The notes under the pieces: model-generated
The model's input: the letters and a program-made list of their open reading frames with translations, nothing else
Told to the model about the DNA's origin: nothing
Database searches by the model: none
Program-made: the position numbers and the translations under genes
Source: Choanephora cucurbitarum
Lineage: Eukaryota > Mucoromycota > Mucoromycetes > Mucorales > Choanephoraceae
Direction of reading: 5' to 3'
Length of the DNA stretch: 64,000 bases
Assembly: GCA_025331435.1 (NCBI GenBank)
Contig: JAIWNI010000019.1
Coordinates: 310,001 to 374,000, forward strand
Part shown: in pieces, positions 12,846 through 23,600 of the stretch
How positions within the stretch are numbered: the stretch's first letter is position 1
Layout: each line of letters opens with the position of its first letter

Positions 12846-13019
12846 CAGGAGCCATTCGATTTAAGAGTATTTGATTATAGAGTGTCATAAATATAAGAGT
12901 CGCAATCCTTTCATTTGAAAATCGCTTCAAGCACTAAAATACCATTCGATTTCATTGTATGCGCAACATGATAGTGCGTTTCTCAAGCATATGAACGCTC
13001 TTAAATGAATCGACTATTG
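12846..13019. mobile_element. Degenerate MITE related to the 12.2-kb element
   Basis: Ends CAGGAGCCATTCGATTTAAG (from 12846) and, on the other strand, CAATAGTCGATTCATTTAAG (to 13019). The arms share ATTTAAGAG and match at about 15 of 22 positions. The left side is flanked by TA, the right side by CA. The right terminus resembles that of the 99-bp element at 12199, suggesting an older copy of the same family. Confidence 0.5.
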
Positions 13020-14487
13020 CATGTTCAGACTTAAGATGATGTTTAACATATTAAATTCTAATTGTCACCGATTAAAACTAGAAGGTGGAGCCATAGGAAA
13101 AATCCTCAATTTCGGTTCTGGGACAAAAAAATGGCTATAGAAAGGTCAAATTCACGTCCTATCTCAAAGTTGTCTATGTGTGCCTGTAGTTACATATAAC
13201 TTTTTTTTTTATTATCAAAACAAAAGCCAGTTTTTTTTTGTAGTTAACGTTTTCACTTTGTAGAACAAAAACTGTCGAGTTTAGTTCAGCTCTGTACTTT
13301 TTCAACTGCCCAAAGGCTTTCCTGTTTCTGAGCTTCATCAATCTGCCTCACGTTGTATGCATTTTATGCATTCATTAGGACTTCAAAAGTGTGCTTGCTT
13401 ATCGTATTAATTGCCTTACTGATCATCGTCGCAAGAAGATGTGATATTATCATCTTGCAGGTGATTTTGTGAAACAACACTTCATCTCACTCGCTCCTGT
13501 TATTTGATGCATAGTTTCTTATAGTCTTCTGTTGTGGCAAGCGAAATTGGGATTTCCAATGATCATGCAACAAATGGATAAACAGGGAATCTAAGTCAAA
13601 ATGACGAAGAGTTTCATTGCTTTGATGCTCGATTAGGGGAAAATGGAACTGAGCAAGTAGAGTTTTGTACTTTTATGGCTATGCAATCTCTTTTTCTTTT
13701 TCGCTGTTACTTTCACTTTTCTTTCATTTCTTATGTTTCTCACAGAGTCTCTTCAAGAAATCTCAAATGAGCCGACAAGGTTGGCAAGAAGATAGTCTTT
13801 CTTCTATAGCTTTTAGCAAATTGTAGCACTTTAGGTTCCAAGGTTGCATTTTGTTTTCTTTCAAAACCTAGATCGACATACCATGAACTTTTATCGTTGT
13901 TGAAAGTAATGCACTGATAGCAGTGTGTTTTTCAAGGACCAAGCACTTAAACTTACTAAGTCTAGTAATGTTATCAAACAAGTAATGCTGACACAATTTC
14001 ATAGTGTAAGAAAAGCACATTTTGTCATTTTTGAAGACAGTGTTCTAACTTTTCTCAGTGTACAGCCATATCCAACGATGAGGATACTCACAGGTGAGTT
14101 TTTTTCTATATCTTGAGAGTAACTACTAACTTGCAAGCGTTTAGTTATCATACATCTACACTCTTTTTTACAGCGTCTATTGCCTTATTGCTGTGATTCT
14201 TAAGCACTTCATTTTACTATTCAATAGCTTGCGGGTCCCAACATAATGAATGCGATGGCTTCAACAACCCTGCTAAATCACGTTTCAAGCGTGTCGCATA
14301 TATAGTTTTACTGTAGATGACTTGCGAAAACAAAAACAATCATTATAAGTTAAACAATCTAATTAAGAAGTCGCTCCAAATATTTCTATATATCATATCG
14401 AGTCTGAAGGCATAAAATACAAGAGCTTAAATGCGTTCGTGCTATTCAAAATTAAGGTTTGACTGTGTTTTCTTTCTGTACGACTCT

Positions 14488-14554
14488 GGACAAGGACAAC
14501 TAAATTTTTTGTCCGTTCGGAGCGGACAAAAGAGAAACTTATCGACTGTTGTCC
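14488..14554. repeat. GGACAA/TTGTCC cluster with 25-bp palindrome
   Basis: Five copies of GGACAA or its complement lie in 67 bp, at 14488, 14494, 14509, 14524 and 14549. The middle pair forms a 25-bp near-palindrome (14507-14531) with 12-bp arms matching 11 of 12 around a single central base. It could be a transposon subterminal region or a protein-binding array; function not known. Confidence 0.6.
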
Positions 14555-14917
14555 GTTCCCAATTTTTTATCGGTGCTAAGAACCACACTCTAAATCTCCT
14601 TTCAACGTGGATGAAGTACAGCAACTGAACGATTTCAAAAAATGCTTCTTCCTGAATCATGATTAGCTTGCATTCCTCTTTCCGCTCGAGCACAGCCCAC
14701 AAGACGTGTTATCAACAAATTTGGTTTCTCTACCCGAAGCAGTACTAACAATTACAAAATCAAGTAGAGCAGATTTGCTGCAAAATTCTGAAGCCTCTCT
14801 CAGTGAAACGATTGATGTTCTTTAATTTTGATTACCTGTTTATATACAAACATGCAGTTGTCAACAAGATCCAAACATGATGCCAAAAAACGTCTCCAAA
14901 ACCTCCTTAGTCATACT

Positions 14918-15756
14918 TCACATTAACTTAGCTACAGTATCTTTATAGATGTTGTTGATCGGCCTTAGGTGCATCTTATCGGTGCGAGCATCGCACACTA
15001 TATAATGATTGTGATTGCCATTCACCTTTCTCACAGTTACCACTTTTTTTGCTGGACAAAGTCTAGCTTCAATGACACATGGACAACCTAATTTTTCGCT
15101 CACTCTCTTCTTGAGTTTTTGAGAGTGATACCTTCTTGATCTAATAAAGGGTTGACGGATTTACGAGATCTTCGGCATTTTTTTACCACGCTGACAAATC
15201 AAGGTGATAGTCTGAAGCTTTTGGTATGCTTTGTCAGTTGTAATTGGACAACTATACTTTTTGCCTAATTCTTGAGCACGAGCTCGAAGCTCGTCAATAT
15301 CCGAAAATTCGCTACCGACAGAAAAGATCTGCTCCATTTCCTTTTTCATAGCAACAACTTCCCTCAAGTTTTCATCATTGCTTTGTAAAAAGTATTCTTT
15401 TCTGGATTCATCAATTTTGTCAGAGATTACTTTTTGAATTGCTTCGTCGCTGTTCTCAATCATCTTGTTGACAGCCAACTCCACGGTACATTTTGCTAAA
15501 AAAGGATGTGAGTGAATACTTTTGCCAATGAATAGATATGGAAAAAATGCCGCTTACTGGCTCCAGTCTCTTGAACGCTGGTCCCAATATCGAGTTCAAA
15601 GTCAGTGGAGTCTTTAGCAGTAGCCTTGTTTGACATCTCACCGCTGATCTTGTTCTTGAGTTCGGTTTCTTCAACATCGCAAAAATCAATATCAACATCA
15701 CTGGTTTCGTCGCCAGACTCTACAATGTTGGTTGATAATACATTATCTTGATTCAT
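14918..15756 (-). pseudogene. FAR1-like (MULE-derived) zinc-finger protein with in-frame stop
   Basis: Exons 15756-15558 and 15495-15161 join in frame across a 62-nt intron, and the frame then meets TAA at 15163-15161. The same frame continues past it to 14918 and completes what looks like a FAR1-type DNA-binding domain: an upstream CQRG segment, a basic stretch, then GCPCVIEARL and the zinc-ligand pair HNH. FAR1 domains belong to Mutator-like transposases and their domesticated derivatives. The transposase core is absent, so this is a truncated relic or a short domesticated protein broken by one nonsense codon. An in-frame 24-nt GT-AG segment (15168-15145) would remove the stop but is shorter than any other intron here. 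The N-terminal half is acidic and probably coiled. Confidence 0.6.
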
Positions 15757-17630
15757 GTTTAAAAGCGGTTTTAGTCAGATTACAAGAGAAGAGGGTTTTC
15801 AGTTGCTCAATGATACTATGCTTTAATCTCAATCAGGTACGAGTTACACACAATCTCTGTTACTAGCACGATCATCAAAAGGACGTCCTCATAAGCCATT
15901 ACTGACAGTATTTAAGCCACCGAGGTGCGCCAATACTTGAACCTCCTCTTGTTTGGAATCTAAACAGTAAGCATCTGATGCAAAGCAGTTGCTTAGGCTT
16001 AGTGGGTTTTGGCAAGCATATCAGTTGTATTGTGTAGTTTCAGCTTTCATGATTTTCCAAGGAAACAAAGATAATAAAAGTATCTCACCATATCAGACAA
16101 CGAAATTTTTCAGTTGAGTGTAATAAACTAGCTGTTTCAGGAGAATAGTTACCGCATCCAAATTACCGCGTTTTTAGTTTTTCCGTCCAATCAATTGCTA
16201 GACAATAATGAATTTAATGAGCTTCATTAGCCCTTATAGAGTCAAACAATCAAAGAGAGGTTGAGTTGAGTTGGAATAGTCACTTAACTCATCTCTAGAA
16301 TCATACAAAACTTAATTTAGACTGATAGCCCACAGCATTTGATTTTGTGGTGTATGTCTATAGTCAAATCAAGTAAGCTCCATACAATACTAATTGGCTT
16401 GATAGCATATAGCTTTTTTACATATTGGATGTGTCATATGATTCCTTTAACCAGACATGGCTTTCGTACAAGAAGTCTCTGCTAAAAGTAAACATACTAA
16501 ATGGCAATATCTTACATCTTTAAAAGAAAAAAAAAAGGCTAATTTGTTTTGGCAAAAAAAAAAAAGAGAATCTAAGAATTGCTACAATGTAATTTTAAAA
16601 GTTTGTTGCCTACACTTTTTTTTCTGTTTGGCAGAAAGCTATAAGAATAGGCTCATGTAATACTAATTTCATAACGGAAACAGAAAAAAAGAATCTGGAA
16701 ATTATAGGATTTCCAATGAAGAATTGTGAAACTCTCAAAAAGTAAATCAATAATAATGATAATAATAGAAAAGTGTTTTGAATGACTTGCAAGATATAGG
16801 CAATGCCCACTTTTATTCTTGCTTTCCATTTGACTTTCTAGCTTAACTCAACTTCATCGCTTATCTTCTTCACCACTGGTTGTAAAAAATAGAAAAAACA
16901 ATCTCATGATTTTCAAATCTGATTGATGCGGGAAAGTGTGGCATATATCTCGAAAAAGGAAATAAATATATTTTCCACCACGTTCAATCGGGGACCGAAA
17001 TACTCAAAGCTTAAAAAGATGGACTGATGATTATAAACTACGTAGACTTAGAGAAACCTACAGCACATTACAAAGCAAAATAAACAAAGAAAAGATCGTC
17101 TGAGTACCTATACATGGAGTCATTTGCTGCAACTGAAACCATTATGTGACATTTGTAGTAGCATAGTGCCTAGAAAACAAAATCGGATTTGATCGATTGG
17201 TATCAAATCAAAGACTCTGCCTATAATTTTGCTTGGGTAAATTTCTTTTTTAAGTCATTTCCTGTACAAATTCCCTATCTCCTACAAGAAAGAAAATGTA
17301 ATCCTTGCTGCGATCTGGAGTGTATATCAGAATACCAATATTGAGTGTGATTGAGTTCATATTTATTATTTTTATTTTCTTGAAAAATTTGTAAATCCAT
17401 TAAAGAAACCCCGCACACACAAGTGCCCCGAAAGAAGATAGATTGCTTTACCCTTTTTTTTTCTTTTTACTGCTTCCTTTTTCTCTTCTTTTTTACACTC
17501 TTTTTTTCCCTTTCCCCTCATCTCATCTCTCACAACTTCACTCTTTTGAACCCAACAAGTTCAAGAAAGCAAAAAGAAAAAAAGACCAGAAAGTCTGGAC
17601 AGTGTATGATAAATTGGCAGTAGCGCGTAA
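15757..17630. other. Intergenic, 5' flank of the neurofibromin gene
   Basis: About 1.9 kb with only short open frames. The last 200 bp before 17631 are strongly pyrimidine-rich on the plus strand and are the likely leader of the downstream gene. Confidence 0.5.
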
Positions 17631-20600
17631 ATGAGTCCAGATACAAAGCTTATTGCGAGCTTAGTGAACCGCATTCTTGTTAGAGTAAGCGAACCAACTG
17701 AGACAAACGATGCTCGTATGGCCAATTGACTTGTGAATTAGCTACCTAGTAATAGTGGAAAGAGATTAGAATTGCTTGAGAATGATCCACTTGTAAATCA
17801 GACGTATGTATCTCAAATGAAATAAGTTAAAGTTTCTTTTTTTAATATTTTTGTTTTCTTTAATGTTTATAGAGGTACGAATTGATTGAGAAATAATAAA
17901 ATAGGCAGCTTCGGGGTTTGACAGTGAAATGATTCTTAACTTAAATAGTTGGCGCTTTGATTGAATTATCAAAGTTTAGACTACCGACAATTACAGCAAG
18001 CCTGCTCAGCTTGTTGGACGGTATCAAGGTAGACTATATCGAAACCAAGCATAAGAGAAACAGCTAAAGCTCATACTTCATTGTGTCCCTAGATGCCTTT
18101 GAATGAAGAATACTTTCCTTATGAAAACCTACAATCACAACTTTTTGTTCTTCGAATGCTCTCTGCATGCATGCAACATCATTGGCAGTATGTGAGAAAC
18201 AGTCGATGCGATACTGGCTCTCTTAAAGCACCGTCAACAATAGGCGGATATGAAGGATCTATAAACAGCTTAGAGAGTCCAGCTAATCAGAGTAAATGGT
18301 CCGCTGCTGAGAATTCTGTTCCTCTAGAGATGGAAGATCCCCCACCATTCGATGACTTCCTTGCCAAAAATGTAATCAACATCATGTCGAGGATTATGCA
18401 CCAAATAACTGTGATGGAAGAAAGAGAATATGGACAGGCTACAAACCATATCACTCAGATTATTAGAAATGAATATTATACAGCTAGCAACATTACTCGA
18501 ACTTCAGCTGATATAGTGTTGGATATCTACAAAGCAATGAGTCGAGTGATATCTTATTTGAGTGCCAGCAACTGGAATGTCGTCTTCAGTAAAATCAGAA
18601 TGCGCATTATCTACTTATCTACAACAACAGACGAAAATCCTGACTCTTCCGACATGCGATTTTTGGAATGCTGTTCCTTAAATTCTAGACGTTTAAGTAC
18701 CATACTAGCTGGTAAGAAAGCAAAATGAAAATGACTACAGAACTGTATTGACACCAATGAAAGAAATGTGTTCTACTTTCCCCAACTTGAGAAAGTCAGC
18801 GCAGCTAATAGTAGCAGCTATCCTCAGAAGAGCGATATGGGGATGGATTGAAATGTATCCAGGGGAGTTTATGCAACTATACCAAAGTCAAAAGAAGCTT
18901 GAAGGTGGACCGGATGTACTTTTTGATATATGTCTATCTTTGGCAGATACTACCAGAAAGAAAGCAATCTTGTGGCCGCTGCAAACTATGCTGTTGCTTC
19001 TTTGCCCTGATTTTGTCACAACATGGTCAAAATCCGATCATAATCCAAAGAACGGCTCGAAAAAGACAGTGTTTTTAGCGACCTTAAAAAGCTCTTTAAA
19101 ACCTGGTCGTATGGCAGAATTGGCAGCTATTTGTTATGTAGATATTTGTAAGGCAGCTACCTATCTCCCCAGAACCGAAGTCTATCCTATTCGCAATATT
19201 GTTCCTGAAGTCGAAAACGAACTTCGCGGGCAGTTATTTGACTCAGAGAAGCCGTTACTTGCAGAAAGCCTAATGAGTGGATTGGGTATTATTGTCGATC
19301 ATCGCTCATTGCTGGCTGATTGTCTTGTTGCTATGTTCCGTTTAAACCCACGACACGCCTTGCGAAGCTTATTTCCTGCTTGTCTTGAACAACGTGCACC
19401 AACACTATTCAAAATAAGTTTAGTGAAAGCTTGTTTGGCTATTGCTCTAGAGGAAAACAGACTGCCATGGAATCCTTCTGTCACAGCTTTATATGACTCT
19501 CTTTCAGGCCCTCTTCGAAAACTTTTTATAGAATTCGCCAATAGAGAGGCAGTAAAGATAGACTCCAACAATGCCAACCAATTTGTTGGCCGAAAAGCAA
19601 TGATGAATAACCCTACAAACGACAGGAAAGTCAAATCCAACATGGTCCTAATCAATCAAAATACAGAGAGACTTGAGTTGATACTCGATATGTTGAGATT
19701 GTATCAAATCGATCCCAAGATTGCAATCCTTGTATGTCATTTATTATCGCCCTTCTTCATTCTGATTGCTTACATATTTTCTTTATTTTTAATAGGGTGA
19801 CAATGAGGATAGAGCTGAAAAGAACCCAATTGCAATTGTCGCTATCACAAGTTGTCTCCGCGAAGCAAATCAATATGTAAGAGATGCGGCTGCTATGTGT
19901 CTTTACAAGCTTCATTCTCCTAAATACATTGTCGAATGGGGTCCTTCACCACAATTCATGGAAACATTTTGGAGAATATCTTCACAAGCAGTGTTTACAT
20001 TGGCTAAGCAATTGTTAGACAACAGAGAAAGAGACGATGGTTTGAAGCGATTATTAGAGCTCTTGAAGAAATTGTTTGAATCGAGAAATGAGTTTTTAGC
20101 AATGCATCAGGTAACATTTACACTGGCCTGCACATATTTGGTATAGCGATTAACAGATTATGTCATAGGATATTGCCATGCAGGGCTCAGACGTAAGAGA
20201 GCGTTTGCAAGCTTCAATTGGGTTAGAGGTAGCTTTATTGGTACTCTTGTGTTCATCCGATATGGAAATTTGTACAGCATCAATCAACTGTTTTGGTCTG
20301 ATATGCACAGAAGCACGACTTGCGGACAGCGCAGGCGAACCTCATCAAGCTATTTTGATGGCAGTTGAAAACTTACCTATCTATCAACAGCTTTCTGCCA
20401 GCAACAATATCTTAACTGGTCGTAAATCCCAGCAAAAACAAATTCGTCGACTGTTACGAGCAATGAGCTATTACGCACCTGGTAACCTCGCAGCGTGGGA
20501 AGAAGCTTATAAGCGCTGGAAATACATGACACCCTCAATAATTAAGCCTGCTGACGAATACAAAGACGAATACCAGGAAAACAACAACCCGAGCAGCAAC

Positions 20601-23600
20601 AACTCAAAGCGAGGCGGTCCCGCTTGGACAGAGAAACTCAGAAACAACAACTCTTCTAACAGACAGACACACAGCTTCACAGGTGGTAACCGAGTGGATG
20701 CAAACAACTTGGACGAAGATAAAATTTCAGAATGGCAAAATTATGCTGGTTTCTTAGCGGCCTTGGGTGGCATTTGTCTTATGGCCGATGCCACACCCTC
20801 TACACCTACTTCACCTGCGACACCCCGTGGTGGATTCCATGATCCATCAGCTTTTAGACGAGTTTCAGCTCCTACTGAATCCTCTGCCATGGTTAACAAA
20901 TTTGTGGTTGACATGGTTGATTTACTACTTTGCGACAATGTCATTGTACGCGAATGGGTCAAAGAGATCTTAGGTACTGACCTTTCTCCCGCCTTATACC
21001 CAATGCTCTTCCGTTATATGGAAACAGTTTTGACCAAATACTTTGGTCCTGATGGTGACCCTATTTGCAATACCCGAAACACTTTGTTTGTTGAACAAGC
21101 TATTAGTGTCTTGAAGCTAGTGTTAGATCGCATGGATGACTCTACAGAGAATCTTTTGGCTGTTGATTTTGGTAGTCTAATCAGTCAATATGTCAAGTAC
21201 CTGAATAAATTAGGAAGTGGACAGGCGGCCTTGAAGGTCAAAATCAAATTCTGTCAGTTGACTGAAGTCTTGATGTCAAAGAAGGACAAGGTTACTTTAA
21301 GACAGGAATTCAAATTAAGAAACAAGCTCCTTGAAATCATCGTTGAATGGACTAGTGACTTCTCTCTGGTAAGTGTAATATTTCTTAAATCATCGATCTC
21401 TTCTGCTTATCCCCCTCTTTTAGAAACCTGACACTACTGGACAATGCTCTTCTTTCGAAGCATCACTGAGTGAAAAGCTACACAAGGAACTTGATTTGGC
21501 ATGTCTAAATACTATAGTTGGTCTACTCCATCAACTTCCTCTCCAATCAGCTGATCCTATTCATGAAGGCGACTCGACTCCTATCAAGAGCCGTATCTTT
21601 TTCAAATACTTTACTTTCTTCTTAAAGCTGCTCAATAGATGCAGGGATTCAGAGGTAAGCTAAAGACAACTTGATTCTTTTGTTGTTACTGACAAACATA
21701 AACATAGACTGAATCAGATAATTCATCTTATCGCATTCGTCCTTATTCTGATATCAGTAACTCTCATAGTTCAAAAGTAAGTAGTCTCATTTCCTTTAGT
21801 GCTTCAAAGCATAATATGCTAAAAATATCTTTTTCTTTTTGTTGCAGAGTAAAGAAAACATGTCAACTTATTTGGCACCTCTGAAGGAAAGTACAATTCT
21901 TGCTATGTCTAATCTCCTAAGTGCCAATGTGGATGCAGGCTTGAAATATTCTTTGTCCATGGGTTATCATGAAGATCCACAAATGAGAACTGCTTTTATG
22001 AAAGTGTTGACAAACATTTTAAACCAAGGAACTGAATTCGAAACTTTAGCAGAGACAGTCATGACAGATCGTTATGAAAAGCTTGTGGATGTAAGTATTC
22101 CCCCCCTTTTTTTTCTTTGTTTGAAATCAATGATTTACGACATGATTTGCTCATTTCTTTACTAGTTAATTGTCAATTTGGATCTTGATCTAGCCCTAGC
22201 ATTATCAGACGTATGTCCTGCCTCAGACATCGAAGATGCTGCTGTCGCTTTGTTGTCATGCTTTCAATCAAGGGGTAAAGCTCTTGTTCTGTTGAAAGCA
22301 GTCATCCAAAAAGAAGTGCAAAACACAGGTAAGGATGATACCTAAAAGAGGATGTTGACATATATGCTAAATCTTTTTTTTTTATGCAGATAGTGAGACT
22401 GAATTGTTGAGAAGAACAAGTATCGCCACACGTCTTTTGTCTATCTTTGCAAAGCAGAATGGTGCAGAATATGTTCGATCCGTGCTTCAACCTGTGTTTA
22501 TCAAATTGGCCGAGAAGCCACCAGAAGAAAGAACATTCGAGTTGGATCCCTCCAAAGTCAATAGTGGAGAAGATGTTTCTCGAAACAAACAGAATGTTGT
22601 GAGTGCCACAGAGTTGTTCTTAAACGCCATTTGTGCCTCTGCCAATGAAGCTCCTCCAGCCTTCAGAGAAGTGTGTCATTACATCCTCACTTCTGTACGT
22701 GAACGATACCCCGAAGCAAAATATACTGCTGTTGGTGCTTTCATCTTCTTGCGTTTCTTCTGTCCTGCCATCGTATCACCTGAGTCTGAAGGGTTGATTA
22801 AAGCAAACATGGCTATCTCTCGAGAAATGAAGCGTGGTCATTTGATTGCCACCAAAGTCATTCAGAACTTGGCCAACAATGTTTTGTTTGGTGCCAAGGA
22901 AACCTATATGATTGTCTTGAACGATTTCTTGACAAGTAACATTTACAAAGTAACTAGCTTCCTGCGTGAAATATCCAGTGTACCAGATCAATTGACAATT
23001 GGCGAAGTATCACAACCTCGTAATGCTCGCCTTGGCATCCGAGAGAGCAGTAGCGACACAATCAGTACCAATAGCGTTGAAGACACAGGCCTTGAGATTC
23101 GCCCAATGGAAGAAAAGGACTATTTTGCTTTGCATCGTGTCATGGCAGATAATATGGAACGACTTGCAAGAGAAATAGCAACTCGTCGCTTACGACAAAT
23201 GATCAGTGTTGAGACTGCCACAGAAATGAAGCGACATTTAGATCGTGTGTCCAACATCTTGGCTCAGTTGGGTAGACCTCCAGAGATAACCAAGCAAGAG
23301 TCTGTTGGTCTTCGAAGTTATACACACGCCGCAGCAAACCAGCTGTATGCCGAATTCATGCGTCGTAACAGTCATCGTAGTGTTGAATCGATTATTTCCA
23401 AGAACATTTTCTATGAAGGAGGTGTCTCTAAAGCAAATAGACCTGTGTTCTATTTCATCGCAAGAAACGTTACTGCTGATAGCATCGATTTAGAGTTGCT
23501 CGTCTATTATATATTACAGGTTAGTATTCAAAAGACATTCTTTGTACCAACTGTCATTCAAACGTCTTTCTTTTTTAGACAATGGAGCGTGCGTCAAACA

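Larger units (their letters stand above)
10810..14917. other. 4.1-kb gene-poor, repeat-rich accessory region
   Basis: No protein gene recognised. It contains a minisatellite (11309-11388), three inverted-repeat elements between 12.2 and 13.0 kb and a GGACAA motif cluster at 14.49-14.55 kb, each listed separately. Short open frames at 10834-11169 (+) and 11082-11309 (-) have no family signature. Confidence 0.5.

Noticed and set aside
17443..17634. 63-codon frame ending KVWTVYDKLAVARK that overlaps the neurofibromin start by four bases, as a possible upstream ORF
   Set aside because: It has no ATG (it opens with TTG) and its first half is pyrimidine-tract translation. The neurofibromin N-terminus is complete from the ATG at 17631.
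18093..18728. ATG at 18093 as start of the RasGAP gene
   Set aside because: It directly follows a splice acceptor CCCTAG and the preceding exons encode conserved NF1 N-terminal sequence in phase.
18712..18740. 29-nt intron in the neurofibromin gene ending ACTACAG
   Set aside because: It leads to a stop after a few codons; the acceptor at 18763 (52-nt intron) gives a gap-free alignment to NF1.
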